Positions 7,945-15,171 of a stretch of DNA of 22,956 bases are shown here, in pieces. The DNA lies in NCBI GenBank assembly GCA_034722175.1, contig JAYENR010000038.1, forward strand, positions 1 to 22,956, written 5' to 3'. The stretch is from Thiomicrorhabdus sp034722175 (GTDB lineage Bacteria > Pseudomonadota > Gammaproteobacteria > Thiomicrospirales > Thiomicrospiraceae). The translations under genes and the position numbers were made by a program. Under the pieces are notes generated by a model, which was not told where the DNA came from, did no database searches, and saw only the letters and a program-made list of their open reading frames with translations. Every line of letters starts with the position of its first letter. The stretch's first letter is position 1.

Positions 7945-8484
7945 TTAAGCTTTTGCTAACTCTTCAATGGTCAAATTATGGTTGGTGTAAATACATAAAT
8001 CCGCTGCGACTGTCAACGACTTTTCCACTACTTCACGGGCTGACAAATCGGTATTTTGCATTAAGGCCTGGGCCGCCGAGTGCGCATAGTTTCCACCAGA
8101 GCCAATCGCAATAAAGTCATGCTGAGGCTCAATCACATCGCCGGTTCCAGAGATCAGTAACATATTGTCTTCATCGGCTACCAACATCATCGCTTCTAAC
8201 TTACGCAAAGCACGATCGGTACGCCAATCTTTTGCCATCTCAACCGCGGCACGCATTAACTGACCATTATGAGTTTGCAAACGGCCTTCAAAACGTTCAA
8301 ATAGGGTGAACGCATCTGCGGTTGCCCCTGCAAATCCTGCCAGCACTTGGCCGTTATATAAACGGCGCACCTTGCGTGCATTGCCTTTCATAACCACGTG
8401 ACCTAATGTCACCTGACCATCACCGCCAATGACCATTTTACCGTCACGTTTGGCACATAAAATTGTTGTTCCGCGAAATGACAT
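7945..8484 (-). CDS. hslV: ATP-dependent protease proteolytic subunit HslV (ClpQ)
   Basis: Threonine peptidase that forms the double-hexamer core of the HslUV protease. The start is ATG 8484: AAAGG lies at good spacing, while the in-frame GTG at 8490 sits too close to it. The 179-residue product starts MSFRGTT, so processing before Thr6 exposes the catalytic N-terminal threonine; E. coli loses only Met. Asp22 and Lys38 match E. coli Asp17 and Lys33. KVRRLYNG, GFAGATADAFTLFERFE, DWRTDR and IAIGSGGNYA are all family blocks. It is separated from hslU, which lies on the other strand 3.3 kb away. No heat-shock (sigma32) promoter was recognised in the 87-base upstream gap. Confidence 0.96.
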   Translation of the reverse strand: MSFRGTTILCAKRDGKMVIGGDGQVTLGHVVMKGNARKVRRLYNGQVLAGFAGATADAFTLFERFEGRLQTHNGQLMRAAVEMAKDWRTDRALRKLEAMMLVADEDNMLLISGTGDVIEPQHDFIAIGSGGNYAHSAAQALMQNTDLSAREVVEKSLTVAADLCIYTNHNLTIEELAKA

Positions 8485-8571
8485 CTTCACACCTTTAATT
8501 AAAATTTAGTGCCGCCCATTCTAAATGAAAACAGTGGAATAAACGAGTGCTTTGCCTTTTCAAACCTCTTT

Positions 8572-9093
8572 TTAATCAATCTTCATGCACAACTGCGAGC
8601 CGTTAAGTGTATATTCTACATCGCCACTATTTTGGCTACCTTCATCCAATTGAGCTTCGACTGCTTCTGCCAAGTCAACGTCTATTTGAGTTATGCATAA
8701 TTGATTTACACCTGCAATTAAACCGTAGTTATCACCACTACTGCCACCCCAGGTTGCTTTAAAAGCACTGCCAATGGAAGGTGCCGGACTGATACTTTTA
8801 CTCAAATTAGCATGGTAGATATCATAGAAATACCCCTCTGTCGGTGCGATTTCAGTCGATAAAACGGTTTTAAAGCGTCCTGGATGACTGTCATCTTCTC
8901 CGGGTAATTGCCGAGTTTTGTCCTTGTACAGCAACGTTAATACTTTAAATTCAGCTAATTTTTTAATATCCGAACGAATTTGTGCATTTTCAATCATGGC
9001 CTGAGCTTTCATCATACCGCTTAACAGAACAGCGACAATCAACAACACCATACTCAGTTCCACCAGTGTAAAACCAAATTGAGATTGACGCAT
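8572..9093 (-). CDS. Type II/IV prepilin-like protein, orphan pseudopilin
   Basis: A 173-residue protein with a class III signal peptide. The leader MRQSQFG is cut by prepilin peptidase after Gly7. The mature chain starts with Phe8, carries Glu at mature position 5 (FTLVE), and has a hydrophobic helix to about residue 28 that continues amphipathically. The C-terminal globular part holds the LPGEDD segment seen in many pseudopilins and two cysteines (in QLCITQ and QLCMKI) that could form a disulfide loop. The ribosome site AGGTG lies close to the ATG. No other pilin or assembly gene is adjacent: it sits between xerC and hslV. It could be a minor pilin or a pseudopilin for the T2SS encoded at the right end, but nothing visible decides this. 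Confidence 0.85.
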   Translation of the reverse strand: MRQSQFGFTLVELSMVLLIVAVLLSGMMKAQAMIENAQIRSDIKKLAEFKVLTLLYKDKTRQLPGEDDSHPGRFKTVLSTEIAPTEGYFYDIYHANLSKSISPAPSIGSAFKATWGGSSGDNYGLIAGVNQLCITQIDVDLAEAVEAQLDEGSQNSGDVEYTLNGSQLCMKID

Positions 9094-9211
9094 ACTTCAC
9101 CTAACCTGCCTGACTTTTTCCAGATCTTAATAATACGTAATTTAACATACATAAGCAAGTTGCATGAATTGCTCAAAAAGTAGCAGCGGAAAGGCCGTTT
9201 ATAACGTGGTT

Positions 9212-10135
9212 TTATTTCGGTTTTTTAGCACGAGGGTGAGCTTGATCGTAAACTTGAGCGAGGTGCTGAAGGTCAAGTTTGGTGTAGATTTGAGTGGTCG
9301 ATAGATTGGCGTGACCAAGCATCTCTTGGACAGCACGCAAATCGCCGCTGGATTCCAATACATGAGTCGCACACGCATGACGCAAACGGTGTGGTGACAT
9401 TTTAGTCGGAAGCCCGGCTTTTAAAGTGCGTGCATCCAAACGTTTTTGCACGGTACGCACTGCAATACGATTACCACGCTGATTAACAAATACGCTTGGT
9501 TCATCGGCATTGGCATAATCACCACGAATCACTAACCAATTTTTTATCGCCTCTTGTGCTTTTGAGCCAACCGGTGCTAAACGCGACTTTTGACCTTTAC
9601 CGATGACAAACACCCAGCCTGAAGCCAACTGATCAAGACCAGGTGAAATATCTAAATCGGTACATTCCGAAACACGTAACCCAGCTGAATACAACAGTTC
9701 AAAGATCGCTTGATCACGGACATCTTGCCAAGTCTCTAACGGTTGCTCTAGCAGTTTACGTGTCCAATCGACATCTAAACTTTTCGGTAAAGGTTTCGGT
9801 TGTTTGGGGGCTTTTACCCCCTTAGCAGGGTTTTTAGCGACCACCTCTTCCAAAATCAAAAAGTCATAAAAGCTACGAATGGCGGACAATTGACGAGACA
9901 GGGTTCTGGCACTGATACCCTTTTGCACCCGAAACCCCATAAAGGCACGAATCGCATCGGCATCGATTTGTTGCCAATCCTGAAAAGCCAGCACACCTTG
10001 GTGTTGACCCTCCGTTTCATCGCCCGCTAAATAGAACCCTAGAAACGCTTGCATATCCTTTTCATAATTCAAAACCGTGTGCGGAGACCGATTCTGTAAT
10101 TTTAGACGGTTTAAAAACGCTTCTAAGTAAGTCAT
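9212..10135 (-). CDS. xerC: Tyrosine recombinase XerC
   Basis: Partner of XerD in resolving chromosome dimers at dif, acting with FtsK at the division septum. The 307-residue protein has the SAM-like N-terminal core-binding domain (about 1-90) and a catalytic domain with all six active residues: Arg154 (SAGLRVSE), Lys180 (GKGQKSR), His249 and Arg252 (PHRLRHACATH), His275 (LGHANLSTTQIY) and nucleophile Tyr284. It lies downstream of dapF and DUF484, the usual gammaproteobacterial order, which supports XerC rather than XerD or an integron/phage integrase. A CAGGCCTG element fills the 35-base gap before the ATG and supplies the only AGG there. Confidence 0.94.
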   Translation of the reverse strand: MTYLEAFLNRLKLQNRSPHTVLNYEKDMQAFLGFYLAGDETEGQHQGVLAFQDWQQIDADAIRAFMGFRVQKGISARTLSRQLSAIRSFYDFLILEEVVAKNPAKGVKAPKQPKPLPKSLDVDWTRKLLEQPLETWQDVRDQAIFELLYSAGLRVSECTDLDISPGLDQLASGWVFVIGKGQKSRLAPVGSKAQEAIKNWLVIRGDYANADEPSVFVNQRGNRIAVRTVQKRLDARTLKAGLPTKMSPHRLRHACATHVLESSGDLRAVQEMLGHANLSTTQIYTKLDLQHLAQVYDQAHPRAKKPK

Positions 10136-10143
10136 TAATTCAA

Positions 10144-10151
10144 CAGGCCTG
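10144..10151. repeat. CAGGCCTG palindrome (between DUF484 and xerC)
   Basis: The flanks extend the palindrome to 12 bases, AACAGGCCTGTT. It lies 8 bases before the xerC ATG. Confidence 0.75.
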
Positions 10152-10170
10152 TTTGGTTTTCAATTTCAAA

Positions 10171-10845
10171 TCAGTGGAACAAGTGTTGTAAACGAGCCGT
10201 CATCATCTCGGCCATAATTTTCAAAAAATAGGTGCCTAATTCAGAATGAAAACGTTCTGTAGTACTGCCTAATGCCAATACCCCCCAGACACGCTCTTCA
10301 CCTAACGGCAGCAGACAGACCGACTTCATCGGTTCAGCAGTATGAAACAGCCCTTTTTGCCACTCGTTTTCCAATACACCGCAGGCGGGCTCATGCGGTG
10401 TTAAGGTGGTTTTTAAGGTTTCCACCCAAGTTTGACTAATACCCAGCTGGGCTAAGCCATGCAAACTGATATCAGGCACATCCCAAGAGACCATCGCAAC
10501 CTCTTCCACATCAAAACGTTGCTTCATCTCTTCAATAATACAATCTACCGCCGCTTGCTCTGACCGCGTTGCCATTAACGCTTTGGTGAAATCGCGCACC
10601 TTATGTAATAAACGGCCATTTTCACCCGCTATATCAATTAAGGTGTCGACTTCAACTTTCAACTCATCCCGTTGCTGGCGTAGTTGATAGATCTGACGTT
10701 CCAGCAACGAAACCGCTTTGCCCGTCTCCGGATGAGGAATGCTCAGCTCATCTAATAAATTAGGGAACACATGGAAAAACTCACGATTCTTATTCAAAAA
10801 TTCTGCCACATCCGCTTCATGCAGATCATTCAATAAACTAGACAC
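10171..10845 (-). CDS. DUF484 family protein
   Basis: Soluble 224-residue protein of unknown role found between dapF and xerC in many gammaproteobacteria. The N-terminal part has the family pattern (VAEFLNKNREFFHVFPNL, IPHP) followed by a helical coiled-coil stretch (LLERQIYQLRQQRDELK). The C-terminal part is GAF-like. Start choice: GTG 10845 has GGGGAG with a 7-base spacer and overlaps the dapF stop by 8 bases (GTGTCTAG), implying translational coupling. An in-frame TTG at 10863 has no such site. Confidence 0.88.
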   Translation of the reverse strand: MSSLLNDLHEADVAEFLNKNREFFHVFPNLLDELSIPHPETGKAVSLLERQIYQLRQQRDELKVEVDTLIDIAGENGRLLHKVRDFTKALMATRSEQAAVDCIIEEMKQRFDVEEVAMVSWDVPDISLHGLAQLGISQTWVETLKTTLTPHEPACGVLENEWQKGLFHTAEPMKSVCLLPLGEERVWGVLALGSTTERFHSELGTYFLKIMAEMMTARLQHLFH

Positions 10846-11674
10846 ACTCAATCTCCCCTTCAAATACCATTTCCGTTGGCCCTGTCATCCAAACTGGTTG
10901 ATTACGGTCCCCATTCCAGGAAATCTTCAGATCGCCCCCCGGTAAAGAGACAGTGACCTCATCTGCAACTTCATCCCAATTACGATACACCACCATAGCG
11001 GCACAAGCCCCCGTTCCACAGGCTAATGTCTCTGCTGCCCCACGCTCATAGACGCGCAGTTTGATATGAGTATCATCCACTCGCTCTGCAAAGCCAACAT
11101 TAACACGCTCTGGAAAAGACGGGTGCGATTCAATGCCTGCTCCAATCTGAGCAACTGGAGCCGCGCCAATGTCTGTCACTCTTAACACCGCATGCGGATT
11201 GCCCATTGAGACCGCCCCCACTTCAAACACTTCACCTTCCAGCTCTAAATCGTAAGCCTGTTGCTCGGCTGGCGTTTTTAATGGCAAACTTTCCGGTAAA
11301 AAATTCGGCGCCCCCATATTCACACGCACCCAGCCTTTATCCTCTACATACAACACAATAATGCCCGATGCGGTTTCAACGGTAATTTCGGTTTTGTCGG
11401 TCAGGCCTTTATCATAGACGTAACGTGCAAAACAGCGCGCACCATTGCCGCACTGCTGAACTTCTGAACCGTCTGCATTAAAGATTCGATAGCGAAAATC
11501 CACATCAGGCGTATCGGTCGCTTCCACTAATAACAATTGGTCAAATCCAATGCCAAAATGACGATGCGACCAGCTTTTCACCAGGCCTGGTGACAATTCA
11601 ACGGTTTGGTTTATAGCATCAATCACCATAAAGTCATTTCCTAAACCGTGCATTTTGGTGAATTTTAAAGCCAT
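10838..11674 (-). CDS. dapF: Diaminopimelate epimerase
   Basis: Converts LL- to meso-diaminopimelate, the precursor of lysine and the peptidoglycan cross-linking residue. The 278-residue length is normal. The two catalytic cysteines are Cys75 (QQCGNGARCFARY) and Cys219 (LACGTGACAA), one from each mirror-image domain. KMHGLGNDF at the start and SMGNPHAV are further signatures. The ribosome site AAGGG lies 7 bases upstream. It is first in a leftward operon dapF-DUF484-xerC and divergent from hslU across about 145 bases. One CAGGCCTG copy codes PGLV near residue 30. Confidence 0.97.
   Translation of the reverse strand: MALKFTKMHGLGNDFMVIDAINQTVELSPGLVKSWSHRHFGIGFDQLLLVEATDTPDVDFRYRIFNADGSEVQQCGNGARCFARYVYDKGLTDKTEITVETASGIIVLYVEDKGWVRVNMGAPNFLPESLPLKTPAEQQAYDLELEGEVFEVGAVSMGNPHAVLRVTDIGAAPVAQIGAGIESHPSFPERVNVGFAERVDDTHIKLRVYERGAAETLACGTGACAAMVVYRNWDEVADEVTVSLPGGDLKISWNGDRNQPVWMTGPTEMVFEGEIECV
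11582..11589. repeat. CAGGCCTG palindrome (in dapF)
   Basis: Extended palindrome of 14 bases, CACCAGGCCTGGTG; codes PGLV in dapF. Confidence 0.7.
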
Positions 11675-11701
11675 GAAGCGCCCTTTTCTGTCTAAGATTT
11701 A

Positions 11702-11730
11702 ATTGTAATAACTGGGTAAAAACCACAAAT
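11702..11730 (-). promoter_or_regulatory. Weak candidate promoter for dapF
   Basis: Minus-strand TTTGTG (11729-11724) and TACAAT (11707-11702) are separated by 16 bases, about 30 bases upstream of the dapF ATG. The -35 match is poor and the call rests mainly on position. Confidence 0.3.
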
Positions 11731-11773
11731 GTATCATGCGCACAGTCAATACGCAAAGCGCTGCGTTTTCCTT

Positions 11774-11779
11774 TATAAT
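11774..11779 (+). promoter_or_regulatory. Candidate -10 box (TATAAT) for hslU
   Basis: A perfect TATAAT lies 40 bases before the hslU ATG at 11820. The segment 17 bases upstream (ACGCAA) is not a recognisable -35. The heat-shock pattern CTTGAA / CCCCAT was looked for and not seen. The -10 box inside the upstream extension argues against the far in-frame ATG at 11736. Confidence 0.45.
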
Positions 11780-11819
11780 GTGTCGATTAATTAAATTAAG
11801 ATTTAGGATCAAGTTTCCC

Positions 11820-13139
11820 ATGATGACGCCAAAAGAAATTGTTCATAGTTTAGACACCCACATTGTCGGCCAAAGCGATGCCAAACGTGCTGTTGCTGTG
11901 GCTTTACGTAATCGCTGGCGCCGTTCACAGTTGGATGATGAACTTCGCCCTGAAGTGACGCCTAAAAATATTCTGATGATGGGACCAACAGGGGTCGGTA
12001 AAACAGAGATCGCTCGCCGTTTAGCCAAACTGGCCAACGCGCCTTTCTTAAAAATTGAAGCCACTAAATTTACTGAAGTTGGGTATGTCGGTCGTGATGT
12101 CGATTCCATTATTCGTGACCTGATGGAAAACGCCCTAAAAATGGTGCGTGAACAGGCTACTAAGAACGTACAACGTCAAGCTGAAGATGCGGCTGAAGAG
12201 CGTATTTTAGACATCTTATTGCCGCCTGCACGTGGTCGTGAAGAAGAGAGTTATGACAATATGTCAGATACTCGCCAGAAGTTCCGCAAAAAACTACGTG
12301 AAGGCGATCTAGACAATAAAGAGATCGAAGTCGACATCAGTGCCGCCCCTTCCCAAGTTGAAATTATGGGCGCTCCCGGTTTAGAGGATATGACTCAGCA
12401 GTTACAAGGTATGTTTGAAGGCCTAAACAAAGGTAAAAAAGAGAAACGTAAACTGCCAATCAAAAAAGCCTTAAAAGCGTTGGTTGAAGAAGAAGCCCAA
12501 CGTTTAGTCAATGAAGAGGACATTAAAGCCCAAGCAGTTGAAGCCGTTGAGCAAAACGGAATTGTGTTTATTGATGAGATTGATAAGGTAGCCAAACGCC
12601 AAGAGGCCAGCGGTGGTGATGTCTCTCGTGAAGGCGTTCAGCGTGATCTTTTACCGTTGATTGAAGGTAGCACGGTGTCAACCAAATACGGCATGATCAA
12701 AACCGATCACATCCTATTTATTGCCTCCGGTGCTTTCCACCTATCTAAACCCTCTGACCTGATTCCAGAACTGCAAGGTCGCTTGCCGATCCGCGTGGAA
12801 TTACAATCGCTCAAAGTCGAAGACATGGTGCGCATCTTAACCGAACCCAAAGCCGCTTTGACCACACAAGCGATCGCCCTAATGCAAACCGAAGGGGTTC
12901 ACTTAAGCTTCACTAACGGCGGCATTCAGCGTATGGCAGAGATTGCTTTCCAAGTCAATGAGGGTACGGAAAACATTGGCGCACGTCGCTTACACACGGT
13001 CATGGAACGCCTATTGGAAGAGATCTCATTTGAAGCTCCAGATATGCGTGGTGCTCAAATTGAAGTCACGCCTGAGTTTGTTGAAGAACGTTTAGGTGAA
13101 CTGGCGATGGATCAAGATCTGTCTCAGTACATCTTATAA
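11820..13139 (+). CDS. hslU: HslUV protease ATPase subunit HslU (ClpY)
   Basis: AAA+ unfoldase that recognises substrates and feeds them to HslV. ATG 11820 (AGGA 11 bases upstream) gives 439 residues beginning MMTPKEIVHSLD, the family start; the in-frame ATG at 11736 would add a non-conserved 28-residue tail. Walker A GPTGVGKT is at 55-62, the pore loop GYVG at 88-91, the intermediate domain at about 110-240, Walker B VFIDEID at 249-255, and GARR in the sensor-2 region near 387. The C-terminus QYIL is the tail that docks into HslV. Unusually it is first in its rightward run, with hslV on the opposite strand beyond dapF. DUF971 follows 15 bases later. Confidence 0.97.
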   Translation: MMTPKEIVHSLDTHIVGQSDAKRAVAVALRNRWRRSQLDDELRPEVTPKNILMMGPTGVGKTEIARRLAKLANAPFLKIEATKFTEVGYVGRDVDSIIRDLMENALKMVREQATKNVQRQAEDAAEERILDILLPPARGREEESYDNMSDTRQKFRKKLREGDLDNKEIEVDISAAPSQVEIMGAPGLEDMTQQLQGMFEGLNKGKKEKRKLPIKKALKALVEEEAQRLVNEEDIKAQAVEAVEQNGIVFIDEIDKVAKRQEASGGDVSREGVQRDLLPLIEGSTVSTKYGMIKTDHILFIASGAFHLSKPSDLIPELQGRLPIRVELQSLKVEDMVRILTEPKAALTTQAIALMQTEGVHLSFTNGGIQRMAEIAFQVNEGTENIGARRLHTVMERLLEEISFEAPDMRGAQIEVTPEFVEERLGELAMDQDLSQYIL

Positions 13140-13140
13140 A

Positions 13141-13148
13141 CAGGCCTG
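13141..13148. repeat. CAGGCCTG palindrome (between hslU and DUF971)
   Basis: Begins 2 bases after the hslU stop and ends 6 bases before the DUF971 ATG. Confidence 0.75.
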
Positions 13149-13154
13149 GTCAAA

Positions 13155-13535
13155 ATGCCGCATCCAACTAATATTAAACTTCACCAACTTTCTAAAAAGT
13201 TAAAGGTCAGCTTTGACAGTGGTGAAACGTTTGAACTGCCGTGTGAATACCTAAGAGTCTATTCACAATCTGCGGAAGTCACTGGTCACGCCCCTGGACA
13301 AGAGGTGTTGCAAGTTGGTAAACAAGAGGTCAATATCACCGATATTACCCCGGTTGGTAATTACGCCATTAAACTGCATTTTGACGACGGTCACGATACC
13401 GGTCTTTACACTTGGGAACGCCTCTATGAACTAGGCGTAAACCAAGAAAAATACTGGGTCGACTATCTTCGACGCCTCATGCGTGCGGGGCATGAACACG
13501 CAGACTTGACCGCCTTAAAACAACAATCACACTAA
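13155..13535 (+). CDS. DUF971 / gamma-butyrobetaine hydroxylase-like N-terminal domain protein
   Basis: A single-domain protein of 126 residues. The family pattern is visible: L-V-F-x-SGE-FELPCEYLRV near the start, VGNYAIKLHFDDGHDTGLYTWERLYELG in the second half. The role of stand-alone members is unknown; the domain also occurs at the N-terminus of gamma-butyrobetaine hydroxylases. It commonly follows hslU, as here. The spacer to hslU is 15 bases and is almost entirely a CAGGCCTG element, whose CAGG, 10 bases from the ATG, is the only ribosome-site candidate. Confidence 0.85.
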   Translation: MPHPTNIKLHQLSKKLKVSFDSGETFELPCEYLRVYSQSAEVTGHAPGQEVLQVGKQEVNITDITPVGNYAIKLHFDDGHDTGLYTWERLYELGVNQEKYWVDYLRRLMRAGHEHADLTALKQQSH

Positions 13536-13574
13536 CCCTATAAAAACCGCGCAACCTTAAAAGAGACCAAAACT

Positions 13575-14327
13575 ATGAGCCAACAAAAGAAAACCATCGA
13601 CTTTGGATTCAGTGAAGTCCCTTTGGAAGAGAAAGTAAAAAAGGTCAAAGGGGTCTTTGATTCGGTTGCCGGTAACTACGACATCATGAATGATGTCATG
13701 TCGATGGGGATTCACCGCTTATGGAAACGTCATACCATTGAACTCAGTGGAATTCGTCCAGGTCATGTAGTGTTGGATTTAGCAGGCGGAACCGGAGATT
13801 TAACCAAAGCGTTTGCAAAACGGGTAGGCAAAAACGGTAAAGTGGTATTGGCCGACATTAACGAAAGCATGGTACGTGTCGGGCGTGATCGTCTTATCAA
13901 TGCCGGTATCGCGGGCAATGTGGAATACACCATTACCAATGCCGAGGCCTTAGCGTTTCCTGACAACACCTTTGACCTGTGTACCATCGCCTTTGGTTTG
14001 CGTAACGTCACCAATAAAGACAAAGCGTTAGAAGAGTTGTACCGCGTGCTAAAACCCGGTGGTCAGCTCATGATTCTAGAGTTTTCCAAAGTCACGCAAC
14101 CACTGTTAGCCAAAGCTTACGACTTCTACTCATTTAATATTCTGCCTAAAATGGGCAAACTGATCGCCGATGATGAGGACAGCTATCAATATCTAGCCGA
14201 GTCGATTCGTATGCATCCCGATCAAGAAACATTGAAACAGATGATGTTGGATGCTGGGTTTGATAAAGCGGAATACCTCAACATGAGTGAGGGGATCGTT
14301 GCCCTACACAGCGGCCGCAAATATTAA
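13575..14327 (+). CDS. ubiE: Ubiquinone/menaquinone biosynthesis C-methyltransferase
   Basis: SAM-dependent C-methylation of the quinone ring (demethylmenaquinol and the ubiquinone intermediate). At 250 residues it is typical. FDSVAGNYDIMNDVMSMGIHRLWK at about 28-51 is the UbiE N-terminal signature, VLDLAGGTGD at 66-75 is the SAM motif I, FGLRNVTNKDKAL and LKPGGQLMILEFS are later motifs, and GIVALHSGRKY is the conserved end. It is followed by ubiJ and ubiB, giving the conserved ubiE-ubiJ-ubiB order, although here a 76-base hairpin element separates ubiE from ubiJ. Confidence 0.97.
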   Translation: MSQQKKTIDFGFSEVPLEEKVKKVKGVFDSVAGNYDIMNDVMSMGIHRLWKRHTIELSGIRPGHVVLDLAGGTGDLTKAFAKRVGKNGKVVLADINESMVRVGRDRLINAGIAGNVEYTITNAEALAFPDNTFDLCTIAFGLRNVTNKDKALEELYRVLKPGGQLMILEFSKVTQPLLAKAYDFYSFNILPKMGKLIADDEDSYQYLAESIRMHPDQETLKQMMLDAGFDKAEYLNMSEGIVALHSGRKY

Positions 14328-14350
14328 TTTAACCAGCCAATAACGTCCAT

Positions 14351-14426
14351 AGCACTGCTAACTCAGCGTCAAAAACGGTCATATACACTTGTATATTCCC
14401 TTGTTTTTCCTTGATTTAACAGCACT
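14351..14426. other. Long imperfect inverted repeat between ubiE and ubiJ
   Basis: The centre is a perfect ATATACA-CT-TGTATAT (14381-14396). Around it AAAAAC pairs with GTTTTT (14371-14376 with 14402-14407), and the outer arms AGCACTGCTAACTCA and TGATTTAACAGCACT pair with a few mismatches. Total span is about 76 bases. The T-run after the inner stem (14402-14407) could make it a terminator after ubiE, but the stem is AT-rich. It may instead be a structured RNA element, a protein site or a small mobile repeat. Confidence 0.6.
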
Positions 14427-14493
14427 CTGAACATTATGACTTGGCTAAATACTTTGTCTATTTGTTTGTTAAATATTAAAGAAATTGAATGTT

Positions 14494-15105
14494 ATGAATA
14501 ACCCAACAGGCCTGATCAGTTTAGCGATTTCGAAATCATTAGAATCCGCCTTGAATGAAGCGATGCGTCTTGATGAGCAGCAGGGGCGTGCGTTTGAGCC
14601 CTTAGAAGATTCGGTGATTGCGTTAAATTTAAGCGATATTCATAAGACCTTTTACTTTTTGTTTACCGCTTATGGTGTGACCGTCTCAAGTGATCTTCAA
14701 GGAGAGAGTTCGGCGGACAGTCTTATCATTGCCAATATCTCCTCTTTATTGGCTCTGCCCAAAACAGGCCAGTTAGCCAACGCAAACATCAGCGGCAATG
14801 AGATCAAAGCCGAACAATTTATTCACGCATTGGCGACCTTAGAGATTGACTGGGAAGAACATCTCTCGCATTACACAGGGGATTTAGTCGCCTTTAAAAT
14901 TGGCCACGGCATTCGCTCTTTATTAGAGACCAAACAGGCCACCAAAGTTCAAATTGGCGACACCATTAAAGAGTACCTGCAATTTGAATTGCAAACCGTA
15001 CCTACGCAAAGCCAAGTTGACCACTTTAACCAACAAGTCTCACAACTTGAAAGCGACGTTGACGACTTAGAAGCTCGTATTGAGGCCTTACTGAAAGACT
15101 CATAA
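14494..15105 (+). CDS. ubiJ: Ubiquinone biosynthesis accessory factor UbiJ
   Basis: SCP2-domain lipid-binding scaffold of the aerobic ubiquinone synthesis complex, sharing that role with UbiK. ATG 14494 gives 203 residues; an in-frame TTG at 14485 is possible but poorer, and the ribosome site is weak either way. The N-terminal half has the SCP2-like pattern (DSVIALNLSDIHKTFYFLF, ISSLLALP, ISGNEIKAEQFIHAL, DWEEHLSHYTGDLVAF). The C-terminus (about 165-203) is a coiled coil (QVSQLESDVDDLEARIEALL). It sits between ubiE and ubiB as in E. coli. A CAGGCCTG copy codes TGL within the first ten residues. Confidence 0.9.
   Translation: MNNPTGLISLAISKSLESALNEAMRLDEQQGRAFEPLEDSVIALNLSDIHKTFYFLFTAYGVTVSSDLQGESSADSLIIANISSLLALPKTGQLANANISGNEIKAEQFIHALATLEIDWEEHLSHYTGDLVAFKIGHGIRSLLETKQATKVQIGDTIKEYLQFELQTVPTQSQVDHFNQQVSQLESDVDDLEARIEALLKDS
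14507..14514. repeat. CAGGCCTG palindrome (start of ubiJ)
   Basis: Lies 13 bases into ubiJ coding NPTGLIS, with the 15-base extended match to the copy after waaA. Confidence 0.75.
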
Positions 15106-15171
15106 GCGCTCAAAAAGCAAACAGGCCACCCTCTTGATCGGCACTTTTATTTACTAATAGAACTCTAATTA

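Noticed and set aside
8485..8571. Heat-shock sigma32 promoter upstream of hslV
   Set aside because: No CTTGAA / CCCCAT pair at suitable spacing; only a weak TAGAAT (8523-8518, minus strand) is seen.
9212..10135. XerC-like recombinase as a sign of an integron or phage
   Set aside because: Its operon with dapF and DUF484 and its motifs are those of housekeeping XerC; no cassette, att site or phage gene is near.
11736..11819. Upstream in-frame ATG extending hslU by 28 residues
   Set aside because: The extension covers the TATAAT box, has no ribosome site, and adds residues outside the conserved HslU start.
14329..14382. Short minus-strand frame of 17 residues (MTVFDAELAVLWTLLAG) inside the ubiE-ubiJ hairpin
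   Set aside because: Too short, its best ribosome-like site (AAGGG) is about 15 bases from the ATG, and it lies in a sequence better explained by the inverted repeat.
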